A stretch of DNA of 64,000 nt, taken from assembly GCA_016806645.1 (NCBI GenBank), contig JACSYO010002007.1, forward strand, positions 901,501 to 965,500, given 5' to 3'. A program made the translations under genes and the position numbers. The notes beneath the pieces are model-generated. The model did not search any database. It had not been told where the DNA came from and worked only from the letters and a program-made list of their open reading frames with translations. Of this stretch, positions 48,494 through 59,637 are shown in pieces. The stretch comes from Ophiodon elongatus. Lineage: Eukaryota; Chordata; Actinopteri; Perciformes; Hexagrammidae. Position 1 is the stretch's first letter; each line of letters begins with the position of its first letter.

Positions 48494-50730
48494 AAAGAGT
48501 GAGGGAAAACACAGAATGAAAAACACGAGGCGGACACAAAAGAGACACAAAGAGGAAAAACTCCGGCTGCTATCTTGAACCGGAGCGCTCTGTTTTGTAA
48601 AAAGGCGTTAGATCCGTCTTTCTGGCCTTTTTTCTCCTTCGGCGCTGAATATCAGAGCAGGCTTGAATTAGTCCGTCGTTGCAAAATACAAGTTTCATAA
48701 TATAACATCTGCAGGTCTTTGACTGAAGGCGGGGGAGTACAGCGATATAGAAAATATGTTTTCCTCCCAAAGTTATTAGCTTCCCGCCCTCGCCGAGGTA
48801 CAGTAATAGAACAATTTAATAACTCGCATTCTGCCCTAAAGAATGCGTCATATTTAGTTCCAGGCTCTCGCATGTGTTCAGCATACTAGAACTGCTCACC
48901 GGCTGGTTAAAGGGCACACTTTTAGCACCGGGAAAAGGTCAGAGCAGAAAGCATGAACAAAGTTGACATTCTATAATTATAGAGAGCTGGATGTGCTCAC
49001 AACTCCACTCAGCGACCCCGCCGAGGGTTAAGGAGTCAACTCTGTTCACGCAGGAATCAAAGCACTTCACTTTTCTTCATTATCAGGTTCCTTTTTTTTT
49101 TTTTTTGCTCATTTCGCCACTAGATCAACCCTCTTTTAGACGTCAGGCCTGGTTTAGGTTTTGAAGCTTGAGATGTAGCTTCTGCAGGGACTTGATGGGG
49201 GGAGAGGGGTGAGGCGGGGTAATAACCATCAGTCATCTTCTTGAAAGTGAGAAAATTAACTAATAATAAAACCCACAAAAAGTCCTTCTGGGTTCCATAA
49301 AGCGTTTAATGAAACACTGCTTCGGTCGGGATCGGGTGTCCTCCGCGCTCTGCTTCCTCTGAGGTTTGCAGAAGTTGTTTTGGCTCCGCCCCCCCCCCCG
49401 CCCCCCCACCCCCGGTCTGTCTGCAGGTAACCAGCCACCGTTTGGAGGCGCCATCCAATTCCACAAATCATGTTTGGATGGAACCTTCTGGGACGCACAG
49501 GACCTCTGTGGCACGAGCGAGGCATAAATAATTCTTGAACCCGAACAGAAGTGGAACCACTTTTGCTGACAAATTATGACTTATTTTTTTTTATTATTTC
49601 CCTTTGGTTCGAACCTGCCTGGCAGAGTGTGCGTGGGTCAATTCACGGGACGCCCAGATTTAGTAAACACTCGTGTGGCGCTCCGAGCAGCTTCTAAAGC
49701 AAAAGTAAAAAAATGATTCGGAGTAAACCATGTGACCTCTGAGAGAGGCGAGCAAACATGACCTGCGAAGTCACGTGACCCGTCTTGAAATGAGTGACGG
49801 GCTTCCGTGACTCTGTAATGCCTGACGTGTGCGAGCACTACGTCCCCGTCCTCCGCAGCATCAGGAGCAGCTCTGAGATCAGCCAACAGCTCGTATATTT
49901 GATTTTTCTATCGGTTACGTTTCTTCCCGTTTAAACAAACAAAAACACCTTTTAAAAAAAATCAAATTAAAATAACATCATTGCGTTCAATGGTAACAAT
50001 ATTCAGTGACAATGTAACACTTTTATTTAGTTTCACGCGACGCAGAAATGTCATTTTGCAAAGAAGCTCTTCTTATATAAGAATTTGTTCTACGCCTGAT
50101 TCAAATGTACTGTAGTAATGATCTCTCAAAGAATGTTTTTGTTTGTTTTCCTGTCCTTTTTTTTTTTTTTTTTTTTTGTAAATGAATGTAAAATGAAATA
50201 TTGCCTGTGCCGCCAAGGTAAATCTGTAAGCTGGAGCTCTCTGGGGGCTGTAAGGTTATGTGAGTCCCAGCAGCCGGCTGTCATCCTTCCCTCTCTGGCC
50301 CCGGGTGACGGGGCGCTTCACGGCTTAACACAGACAGCACAGTGACGGAGGGGTCACGGGGTCGGATCATGGGAGATGTACGGTGCCCAGAGCGCCACAC
50401 ACCACGACCTTTTTATCCACTTGATGGTTCAGACGAGCGGATCCTGGGTCTGATGGCGTCTACAAATCCACCCGGAGTTTTACCTCGATGGTTCGATTCA
50501 TTTAACGCATCTCGACAAACCAGATTACTTGTTTTTACTTAGTCGTCCTGTGTGCCCCCCCCCCCACCCCCCCTTCTTTTTTTTCGAATCGCGACATTGG
50601 CAGAGTGATGGAAAAACAAACTATTATCTGTAAATGCTATTTGACCCAAATCTGTTTGTCAGCAGCTTCACGCTGGGTTCCTACACAAGTCTGCAAAGTC
50701 TCAAAGCAGCAAGCGATTAGGGATAGTTGA

Positions 50731-50758
50731 GGGGAGGGGGGGTTGGCGGGGGGGGGGG
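50731..50758 (+). promoter_or_regulatory. Second possible G-quadruplex in the putative atrn 3' UTR
   Basis: ggggagggggggttggcggg followed by another long G run gives at least four G3 runs with short loops. It has the same orientation as the one at 48466. Confidence 0.4.
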
Positions 50759-52733
50759 TTGTGACTTTTCACCCCTGGTCCTCCCACACAGGCGTTTTCA
50801 TTTATTTTTAGCTGATTAGACGGCTCTTTTTTTTATTTTTGTCAGGTGTGTGGGCGTGGACAGACGATGCTTTATTGACATCTCCTTCGCTCTCCTTGTG
50901 GTTTTGTTCCACCTGGTGGGGCGGGACTAAATCAGGCCTCTGTGGTTGAGCTGCACAATAACGGCTGAAATCTAAATCACGATAAATCTAATGTCCAGCT
51001 TGATAAGCCAACCTGTGACCGTTCCCTCCCTCCGATCCCGACTCCTCGGCTCGTGTCGTGGTGCTGGTGGTGATAGAAGTCCCGTTGTGTTCGGCTCTTT
51101 AATACTTTTCTGGCTTCAAACTAAATCTCCGGGGTTTGGAGTTTAGTTTTAGTCCCACGTTCCTGTTTGACTCTCAGATATCGGGATGGTTTCCAGCCCC
51201 GTCGCAGCTGTTTGAAGCACATTGCTCCCCATTATTACATTATTACGCCACCTGTAGATCAGTGGAATAGTGTGGAATCAGGAGCAGGAACTTGTATCAA
51301 CCAACTCAGCAAAACATTAATCCAAAGGGATCAAAAGTTAATGCTGACGCAAACCAGAAACGTCTTGCTTTGTGGAGCAGCCATTTGAAATGCAATGCAC
51401 GGGGGACCGAGCTGCTGGCGCTTTGTTAGCAGTCCGGTTCTGTCAGCGGATCAATTCCAAACATTGCCGGGTGGAACAGCTCACCGCGGTGTGAGCGGAC
51501 TAGAAGAACCCCCAACACGGGCTCACACGGGGGAAACCACGAAGCCCGCGCGGCTCAGCTCGGTCTGGATCATCAGAAAACGGCATCACTGAAAGATCCT
51601 GCAGGAGAGTGGCTGGTGTTTCAAATTCCACAATTTAATGGAACAATTTGTTTTCTATTCTTTTTTTTTTCTGAATCACAAGCTGCAACAGTCCCACCGT
51701 TCCTCACTGAGACCCCGTAGTGACGAATCAAAACTCTTAAGAGCACAATAGGAACCGTACGCCCCGTCCAGAGCGAGCTGGGCTCACTAAGGTTAAATCT
51801 TTTGACCCTTCAAAGCCCGGTCCAGTTGGTAGACATGAACTTAACTGTGTCCACTGTACTGATGTCGCATTACAGGACTCCTGGGTCCTACGGTTCAGAT
51901 TTTCCAGAAGATTACCCCTCGCCACCATTTGGAGCTGTGAAGTGGCCCCGAGCAGCTCTAAATATCTGAGAGGGGGTGTGGAAGTCTGGAAGGGGAAACC
52001 TGTAGAAACCCTGAACAGAGTCTAACGTCGAGCCACTTTACCCGTGAGATACTCGTCAGATTTGACCATAGAAGGAGATGAGCAACTCCTCATCTATCCC
52101 TCTATCTCGCCCCGCTTCCCAAGCCTCAGACTTTATCGGGTAACATTTTAACTTTACAGTGGCCTTATTTCATCTTATTAAAACTCTGTATTAACTGGTA
52201 GAAATGTACAGCAAATGCATATTTATAAAAGTGTGATTACTTACCGGAAATCCTCCTAATATTCTCAGAAGTAGTTTTTTTTTTTCTCAAACACTGGCAG
52301 CATTAATATATAAAATCTAAAATGCTTTAATACACGGGTTCAAGCATCGGAATAAGGTCATTGTAAAATCAGGCATTGCCCTCTCTTTCTTTTCTCTTTG
52401 TATAGTGGCATTAAATATACTGAGGAAGTAGTTTGTTAATATGTATAATTTAGCAGTTGCTGTTTTTTTTTTTTTTTTTGTAAATAATGAGAAAGTATTG
52501 TGAATGACATTTGTTGAATGGTTTTTGAAAGAAAATCATTTAACGCGAACCTCTCCAGGCTTTTATAAATGTGACTGCAGTACACGGCATATTTTGTATG
52601 TAAGACGGCAGTGTGAAGACGAACAAGCATTACTAGGAGCTGATGAAACTACATGTAAAACTCGAGGATGATAGTATACTGAACTTGTAATTACCGATGT
52701 ACATAAAAGAATGACAGAACATTTTTGTCTATT

Positions 52734-52739
52734 ATTAAA
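52734..52739 (+). terminator. atrn: Candidate distal polyadenylation signal ATTAAA of atrn
   Basis: ATTAAA is the commonest variant of the AATAAA hexamer. It is followed within about 20-40 bases by a G/T-rich element (CGCTGTTTGTCTTG, about 52756-52770), the expected order for a vertebrate cleavage site. It closes an AT-rich stretch, and the sequence changes character to repeats beyond 52800. Confidence 0.45.
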
Positions 52740-53109
52740 TGTGAAAATCCACCCGTCGCTGTTTGTCTTGATAACTACGTGTTACCTCATTTCAAACATC
52801 TCCTCTGGTGCTTCTTTTGAATCCGCTGCCTGGATCGCCAGAGGGGCGGAGCCTCACAATATGCACAGTTTCTGGTAAAATGTCTTTCAAGTAAGTACAC
52901 TGGAATTTGAGAGATTTTTTTCTTTGATGGTGCAACTGCAAAAAAAAAAAAAAAAGAAGCAGCCCTGCTGGCGGCTCCTCGAGGCTGCAATGTGCACATC
53001 ACGATGCGTGACATCGCAGCGCATGCATGAATCCACGAGCAGCACAAATGGTCCTCGTAAAAGTTTCTCGGCAATCTGCTTCGTTGAGAAGTTTAAATTT
53101 GACTTCAGT

Positions 53110-53290
53110 TTGGCGTCAGAAGGTTCTTTCCGTTGATTCCAAAGTTTTACAGGGTTCATCTTTTAAGGAACGTAGATGCTCTCAGATATTCACGGAAATC
53201 AGATTATTGCATTTTGAGGTCGGAGTAGTGAAAGGTCAAGGGTCGAAAAAACTATTTCATCCTCTGGGGACCGTGAATATTGACACAGTA
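53110..53290. repeat. Fragment of a 'tcatcctctggggaccgtgaat' dispersed repeat
   Basis: 'tttcatcctctggggaccgt' 'gaatattg' and the nearby 'gtgaaaggtcaagggtc' are characteristic words of a common fish repeat. A second, related fragment follows at about 53640-53790 ('ggtcaagaggtcaccaaaaa', 'tgacctgatggtgacgctgg', 'aggaaaaggtcaagaggtca'). The MITE end at 53470-53630 lies between them and may have inserted into one original copy. Confidence 0.5.
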
Positions 53291-53469
53291 TTAATAATAT
53301 TATTTACGCCACGAGAATCTTTCGATCAGTCGATGCATTTGTGTTCATAACTTTGATGTTGTAGCAGGTAAAGGTGGGCCTGATTTTAATTACTCTGTAT
53401 ACTGTATATATTTGAACCTATTGGTCTACTTGTGCTTTGCATCAGCAATCTACATTTTCAAATTAAGTG

Positions 53470-53630
53470 GTGACTAAAGCTTTAAAATAAACACAGTGGA
53501 GTAAAAAATTATATTTCCCTGTAGTGGAGTAGAAGTAGAAGGGAGCATAAAATGTAAATACTCAAGTAAAGTATTCAAGAATCGTGCTCAAGTTCAGTAC
53601 TCGAGTAAAAATACTTATATTCCACCACTG
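53470..53630 (-). mobile_element. MITE end fragment (same family as 27283-27872, opposite strand)
   Basis: It contains 'cctgtagtggagtagaagta', 'aaatactcaagtaaagtatt', 'agtactcgagtaaaaatact' and the intact terminal CCACCACTG at 53622-53630. This is the reverse complement of the 5' end of the family described at 27283. Only one end is present. Confidence 0.75.
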
Positions 53631-53790
53631 CAAAGGATTGTCATTTAGAGGTCAAGAGGTCACCAAAAACCTTGGGATTCATCTACTGAGCACCGTGAGC
53701 TTGAGAGAAAATAAGCTTTGACCTGATGGTGACGCTGGAGGAAAAGGTCAAGAGGTCACAAATCTCCAGAGCTCCTCCTCAGGGGAGTCG

Positions 53791-53792
<2 letters not shown>

Positions 53793-53823
<31 letters not shown>
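53793..53823. repeat. (AT)n microsatellite
   Basis: A pure AT run at the end of the 'ggtcaagaggtca' repeat fragment. Confidence 0.96.
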
Positions 53824-53825
<2 letters not shown>

Positions 53826-54119
53826 CCGAGCTTCAAAGTCAATCTGCTCAGTCGGTGTCATGGCGTCTCGCTCTGGATCTAAAGTGAAAGCTCCCCCCCA
53901 CGTTGGATTGTCGTGTTGTGACACACCACACCCGAGTCTGCAGCTCCGACTCCGCTGAAACAAATGTTGAGAATTATTATTTGTAAATACACTTTTCCCC
54001 CTCAGGCCTGTTTTCAAATAATCGCTGCTATTTTAATGCTGCTGTTGGATGTTTTTCCCGAGCCCTCCAGCGAAGCGGCGGCAGGAGAGGCTGAGTGTCG
54101 GTGAGCGCTTGTGTTCTCA

Positions 54120-54660
54120 CCAGCAATTATTCATCACCAGTCATCCTCTTTCATTCTTTCTCTCCCTTTAATCTCCCACCTCCTTCTCTCCCTCGCTCCC
54201 TGTCTCTTTTTGTTTCTCTCTCCTCCTCCCTTCACTCCTGATCTTCCTCTTCTCTCTCTACACTCTCATTTCTTCTCTTCTCTCCCCCCCTCCTCTCTTA
54301 ATCTTTCACTTTCTCGCACTTTGTCTGACACCTTTTTTCTCTTCCTTCCCTCCCTCCCTCTTTCCTCCTCTGTTCTTGGCTCCTACTTTCTCCTCTCCTC
54401 ATCTCGCACTCACCCCATCCTCTGTTTTTATATTTTTTTTTCCATCACTTCCATCTGTCTCACCTCTTTCTTTCTTTCTCTTTCCTCGTTTTCATTTCCT
54501 TACCCTCCCTGTTTCTTTTTCTACTTCCACCTTTCAACACTTCTTCCCCATTTTTCATCCATACCTTCCTTCCTCACCTCTAGCTTATTTTTCCTTTCTT
54601 CTGTTTTTTCCGTTCTTCCTTTTTTCCTTTCTTCCTTCCTTCTCTAGCTCTTTTACTGGG
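54120..54660. repeat. 0.54-kb polypyrimidine region downstream of atrn
   Basis: The + strand is nearly all C/T, with TTCC, TCTC and CCTT words. The 178-residue Ser/Phe/Leu frame over it is incidental. A similar region follows at 55400-55790. Confidence 0.92.
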
Positions 54661-54684
54661 AACTTTGAACTGTTCTAACGTGTC

Positions 54685-55400
54685 TCCTTGATTCATTTCC
54701 TCGCCTCCTCTCCTCGCGTCTTAGATCCCTGCCCACGGTAGAGGCGAGTGGAGGAGGCAAGGAAGAGACGCGAGGAGAGAGGAGTCGAGGCAACAGGCAT
54801 TCAACAAAATGAGACATCCCCGCCTCAGAGCCGTCATTTTACAGCGACATCAATTAAACATGACGTGTGGCCCAGCTGCATCATCTGTCCATGGTTTATG
54901 ATCGGTCACCTGAGCACTACAGTGTTCATGACAACAATATATTTACGTCTAATTAAATTCATAATGTGGCGATAATGTGAAGAATGTACACACACACACA
55001 CACACATTACGGCCTTTATATATTCGAAGCACTACAAATGTGTAAAGTGAGTGACAGATCATTTTAATATATTTTTTCTTTTTCTTTTTTTTCTGTATTA
55101 TATATGTAATATTATATATATTTGTATATGTAATATATATATATATATATATATTATAATATTATATTATATAATATATATATTATATAATATATATTAT
55201 ATAATATATATAATATTATATATATAATATTATATATATAAAATACAGAAAAAGAGAATATTCTTATTGATATAATAATGTGACGACAGCAGCTGTTTGC
55301 TCCTGTAAACACGCAATGATAAAAACAAGAAACATCAAGGTGAAATGTCATTAAGGAGATTTCCGGGTCAAGCGAGGAGAGAGGACGCAAGGAAGCATAA
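54685..55400. repeat. Probable fold-back MITE region containing an AT palindrome
   Basis: 'cctcgcctcctctcctcgcg' 'tctt' (54699-54722) is nearly the inverse of 'aagagacgcgaggagagagg' 'agtcgagg' (54763-54790). A related 'agcgaggagagaggacgcaa' 'ggaag' recurs at 55371-55395. The interior ('acagcgacatcaattaaaca' 'tgacgtgtgg', 'gtccatggtttatgatcggt') reads like a fish repeat. An AT-rich palindromic stretch (55089-55256) and a short AC run (54988-55006) lie inside. Confidence 0.5.
55089..55256. repeat. AT-rich imperfect palindrome
   Basis: The left arm 'tttctgtattatatatgtaa' 'tattatatata' is mirrored by the right arm 'tatatataatattatatata' 'taaaatacagaaa', with nothing but A/T between them. Such palindromic AT-rich tracts can extrude cruciforms and are often unstable or misassembled. 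Confidence 0.8.
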
Positions 55401-57622
55401 GCATCTTTTTTTCTTTCTTTCCCTTAATTGTCCTTTTCCCCTATAATTTGTATATTTCTCTTTTTTCCACGGTCTTCATCCATCCTTCCTTTTCTCCTCT
55501 CTCCAGTTCCTTTCTTCTTCTTCTTTCACCAACTGTCTCTTTTCATTACTGATTCCTAAAGCTTCTCTCTTTTCTCCACTATCTCTTCTCCGTCTTCTTC
55601 TGTCCTCTCTTCCATGCCTCCCACGTTCCCAACTGCACATCTTTCTTTTTTTCCTCCACCATTCTTCGCCATTTTCCTCTCCTTCACGTCTTCATCTGGC
55701 ACCTTTCCTGACACCTTCTTCTCCTCTCTCCTCTCTCCTTCTCCTCTCTCCTTGTCCGACCCCGTTTCCTCTCCCTCCCCGCCTCAGGAACTCCTATACG
55801 GTGTAAACAGATGATTAGTTGCTGCCCTTTGATTTCAAGTCTTTGACTAAATCCATCCTGATCATTCTGACAGCCTGCACACTTCTGCTCTGCAGCGCTC
55901 GGCTGATAATGAGGCTCTTATTCTCCCCCCCCCCCCTCCTTCACATTATGGTGATGCTGTTGATGAAGCCCACCCCCTCGAGTCTAATTCAGAGTAGGCT
56001 GAGATTGTTTGCAGACTTTACATCCGTCTACCCATTTTCAGGTTCATCTAGTCTTTATTGCTTTTACCAAACACACTAATATAATTATCTCTTTTTTTTT
56101 TTAGCAGAGCTGTCAGGGGCGATAACGTCTGTAAGAACCCCCCCCCCGCCCTCCCCTTTCTGAACAGAGGTTACACTGTGAAATGTAATTCTCAGAAATG
56201 CTGCATTTGTGTTTTCTTGTTGCAGACGTTTGTTTTTCTCTCTCACGTCTCGCTGACAGCTTTAGACACATTATCACAATTAGTCGACATTTCTCCGAGG
56301 AGTTGTTCCGATCCATCCGCCTCCGCGTCATCCTATATACTGAGCTGTCAGATTCTGACTTATGATGATGTTTTTCCCCCCTCAGTACTTGTTCTGTTGA
56401 AGGGTTTCACTCATAATTAATCTGCAGTAAATCCATATTGCGGGAGAAAACCTGTTTTCTAATGTGCAGGAAGTACTCTAAAATAAAAACAGGTGTTTTA
56501 CCGATATCATGCCAGATGTTTCTGACAAGAAAACATTATTTTTCTTTGAATAATTACTTTTTGAGGAGCTAAGATGTCTGGCTTTCAAAACTCACTCTTT
56601 TTGAGCGTTAAAGTAAGGCCCATTTCGTAGCTCTGGAGCTTTTGATCACATGGCATGATGTTCCACAGCAGATGAAGGTTGTTCTCTTATCATGGAATTG
56701 TTAATGCTCAATTTTTGGTGGGGATTTCTTCTCCATGTTAGCTGAATAATTTAGAAGTTAAGTCGTGACTTTGGAAATAGCCGATGACACAACAATCTCA
56801 GTTCCATTTCGTTGCTTATTATTCCACAATAACTGGACCACTCCTTCTGCTAAGGAAGATAACGCATGTGTAATATGATCAAAAGCTCAATTAACTGAAT
56901 GGATCTTGGTGGTGGTGAAACTGATTCGCAGGTCAAGAGTGAACTTTAAGTCTGATCTCACCACCTTCGTTTTGGTGCAAAAACTCACTAATTTAGAGTC
57001 ACAGCACTCTCAATATGTTCAATATTGCCTCTAAAGTGTTTTATATGAAACAATATCAGTGGGAATAAAAAAAAAAAGGGGACTGTCAAGTATCACGTGT
57101 GGAGCAAAATGTCCTTTCTGTAACGCTGTATCGCGCTGAACTCTAAGCCCCGCCCACTTGGTTAGCGGTCCAATCAAAAACGAGAGATTTGATTTCAATA
57201 CCTCTCGTAACTGCAACGTCACACTCCGCTCCAATATGTCACAAAAAAAAGTTTAAAAAAATAAAGATAAAAGACTATCTAGCTTCCGTTTCACTGGGAC
57301 TTTAACGTTAATTAGCTAACGTTACCTGAAGGACGATTAAGCTAGCAGCATTAGCCGCTGTTTCGGTTTATAAAGTGACCGTGTTAACTGGCGACTTTAC
57401 GCCGATCGCGTCTGTGGTTGTCGTAGTAAAAAGAAAAAAGTAAATACACATAAAAGCTTGTTTTAGGTAAACACGTGTCATGTAGAAGAACTCTGTAGCA
57501 CTTTTTAAAAGTAAAAAAAATATATATATTTTAACGGGATTCAAAAAATATGATGGGAAGACGGGGAGTTGCGGCGTTCACGAGGACAGCTGCGTGTTCT
57601 CTTCCGGTTTTCAACGGCTGCC

Positions 57623-57636
57623 GTAACCACGGCAAC
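57623..57636. promoter_or_regulatory. X-box (RFX-type) motif with nearby ETS-like site: candidate promoter
   Basis: GTAACCACGGCAAC fits the X-box pattern GTNRCC-N(0-3)-RGYAAC exactly. About 20 bases upstream is CTCTTCCGGTTTT (57598-57610), an ETS-type CCGGAA/TTCCGG core, and the block 57560-57660 is richer in CpG than its AT-rich surroundings. RFX X-boxes typically mark promoters of ciliary genes. The nearest candidate start codon is at 59079 (+). The motif is certain; promoter function is inferred. Confidence 0.45.
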
Positions 57637-57659
57637 CACAGACGCATTCGCCTGAAAGT

Positions 57660-59050
57660 CGAAGTGAGCCGATTTACAGTACAGCTCGTGAATAGATGTG
57701 TGTGTTAAGTCTCCCTTTAGTATTCTGAGTCGGAAACCTTAATGTTACAGTTCAGCTCGTAACATTTACGCTCTGTAGATATATTCAGTAGGAGCATTGT
57801 ACTGGCATTTGTATTCATCATATTCAATGTGGCTTACCTTGAAAATCCAGTCACTTAATTAAAATAACACCACATTGTGAGCAGTAAATCGTAAAAACCT
57901 GTTTAAGAGTTTTAAACACTTTTACTATTCCTAAAATCATGATCCTTTATGAGTTGATGTCTAATGTATTATGTAACACCAATGAAAATGGTCATTCTGG
58001 CCCTGCTTATGCTTTGATATTGGCCTTTAATTAAAATTATTAACCCAATTATGTGCTTTATTGTTGTGGAAGTAAAAGTTCCCCCCAGACTGCAGCTTTT
58101 AAAAAAAAAAGAAAATATATTATTTTTTTTTTTTTTTGCTACCCAGATTGCTGCTTTGAGAAATTAGCTCATTGTGGTGCAGGAATAATTAACTAAGCGA
58201 GCTTCAGGGTGGCTGACTGAAAAATACAGCGAAACTCTCCTTAAAGGAACAACTCATCAAGTTATCCCAAATGATGTCAGCATTTGTTGGCCATCTAAAG
58301 CTAAAGACACTCGACACCAACTCTGAACAGTTGCTGATATGATACGAATGTTTTCCTTTTTAATAAAAAACTAAGATGTTTAATGAGCCATTCATTTTAA
58401 TTTCCCACCTTTTTTTTTTTTTTTTTTTTAATTTAAAAAAGGAATCGACTTAAACTCAGATTAAACATCAGTTTTGCCGCGTGTGATGACGCCTGAGACG
58501 CCACGCTTGTACCCGTGGAGGCGATTGGTCCGGTTCCTTCCTGCGTCCCCATTGTCCCCATTGTGACAGATTTGTAAGAGACTATCTTCGCAGTTTAAAT
58601 TGCACAAGAGCGAAAAGAGGAAAGACGTTTGAAAGGTTAACAATCCATTCAGCCGCCGTGGAGATATCGGTGTCTAATGTCAAGAAAATTGTCCCGCCTG
58701 CGGATTTGAGGGCGTAGGTTTTTTTTTTTTTTAAGGAGTATCGCTTCAGTAGTCTTCAAGCTGGAGGTGAGTGATTTCAACATATAGACCCAGGGAAACA
58801 TATACGTCGAAAATTTAATTAGAGGAAAATCATAGCGGAGAACAAACTATATCTTTGAAAGGTCCCCTTAATGTGTCATATTGAGAGGGTATTGAGCGGG
58901 GGAACACAGAACCAAGGGACATCGATATGCCTCCGAATACTCAAGTGTCCCCTGTTGTTGTTGTTGTTGTCATGTGACCTGTTGAGGTTTTTTTCTTTTT
59001 TTTTTTTTCTTTACTTCGTATAATTAATATTTTATTTGTCACCATTTCTT
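57660..59050. other. AT-rich stretch between the X-box and the candidate ATG exon
   Basis: It contains T runs at 58120, 58410 and 58720 and a (GTT)n run at 58953-58970. There is no coding text. If the candidate gene is real, this would be its first intron, with a possible donor GAA|GTGAGC at about 57665. Confidence 0.35.
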
Positions 59051-59078
59051 TGATAGAGTGTTCTGAGCCTCACAGACG

Positions 59079-59180
59079 ATGTCACTGCTCGTTCCTCCGC
59101 GCTGGCTTCACTCCAAATGTCGTTTGAAGAACAAGAAGAAGGATAAAGGCCAAAACCTAACAGACGTGTCTGACAACAAG
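59079..59180 (+). CDS. Candidate first coding exon of an unrecognised gene
   Basis: The ATG in 'cagacgATGtc' has an in-frame TGA 15 bases upstream. It opens 34 codons beginning MSLLVPPRWLHSKCRLKNKK and ending DVSDNK, then a perfect donor AAG|GTAAGT. The peptide is basic in its middle (RLKNKKKDKG) and matches nothing I recognise. A pyrimidine tract and TTTGATAG at about 59049-59056 could be the acceptor for a 5'-noncoding exon starting near the X-box at 57.6 kb. An alternative frame (VLSLTDDVTARSS, ending at a stop) also looks protein-like, so the choice is not secure. Confidence 0.35.
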
Positions 59181-59186
59181 GTAAGT

Positions 59187-59188
<2 letters not shown>

Positions 59189-59248
<60 letters not shown>
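59189..59248. repeat. (AC)30 immediately after a candidate splice donor
   Basis: A pure AC run begins eight bases after the AAG|GTAAGT junction at 59180/59181. CA-rich tracts next to donors are known to bind hnRNP L and can modulate splicing; a role here is inference. Confidence 0.96.
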
Positions 59249-59252
<4 letters not shown>

Positions 59253-59579
59253 ACAGCCTATGCAGTTAGACTGTAACACAACGCCTGTTGTCTTGAGGCC
59301 ACGCTGCTCACGTCAGTTATGGTCTCGTTTGTTAGCATAATGATGTTTTTACCTTGAACTGGATGTGGTGAACGGTGGATGAGGCCCTAATGGGCACTGC
59401 AGAAATGCAATTATGTTTACTGCGGATGTGTGGTGCTCGGAGGTGGCTCAAGTTTCATTTCTTCTAAAGTAAGGAAATAGTTCCCTTCTCCCTCTGTCAT
59501 CTAGTTAGATTTTCTTTATCATATCAGTTGCAAGTTTATTCTCTAATACTGTTGCATAGACGCGTCCTTTCAGGATATG

Positions 59580-59618
<39 letters not shown>
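59580..59618. repeat. (AC)n microsatellite
   Basis: A pure AC run 20 bases before a MITE end. Simple repeat. Confidence 0.96.
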
Positions 59619-59620
<2 letters not shown>

Positions 59621-59637
59621 TCAGTGACTGTATGAAC

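Larger units (their letters stand above)
46461..52760 (+). other. atrn: Probable long 3' untranslated region of atrn
   Basis: No convincing coding exon, splice-defined ORF or promoter appears between the atrn stop codon and the ATTAAA signal at 52734. The last 600 bases (52141-52760) are AT-rich and low in simple repeats, as the end of a long vertebrate 3' UTR often is. The interval holds simple repeats (46981-47019 AC-rich, 47431-47490 GGCT), guanine runs (48466-48493, 50731-50758), and T runs near 49090 and 50160. An earlier AATAAA near 49264 could give a shorter form. The 6.3-kb length is inferred; RNA reads would be needed to confirm it. Confidence 0.45.
52770..57290. other. Intergenic region downstream of atrn
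   Basis: Apart from the repeat fragments and pyrimidine tracts listed, I see no gene. The stretch 55800-57290 is AT-rich text with a T run at 56091, C runs at 55926 and 56139, and a CCAAT-like 'ggtccaatcaaaaacgag' at about 57167. No GFRA-type cysteine-rich exon (the convergent neighbour of ATRN in human) was found on the - strand. Confidence 0.5.

Noticed and set aside
54111..54678. 178-residue hydrophobic open frame
   Set aside because: Same reason: pyrimidine-tract translation in two overlapping frames.
46461..57290. A convergent GFRA4-like gene, expected from the human order next to ATRN
   Set aside because: No cysteine-rich GFRA exon text was found on the - strand, so synteny with human is not supported within the window.
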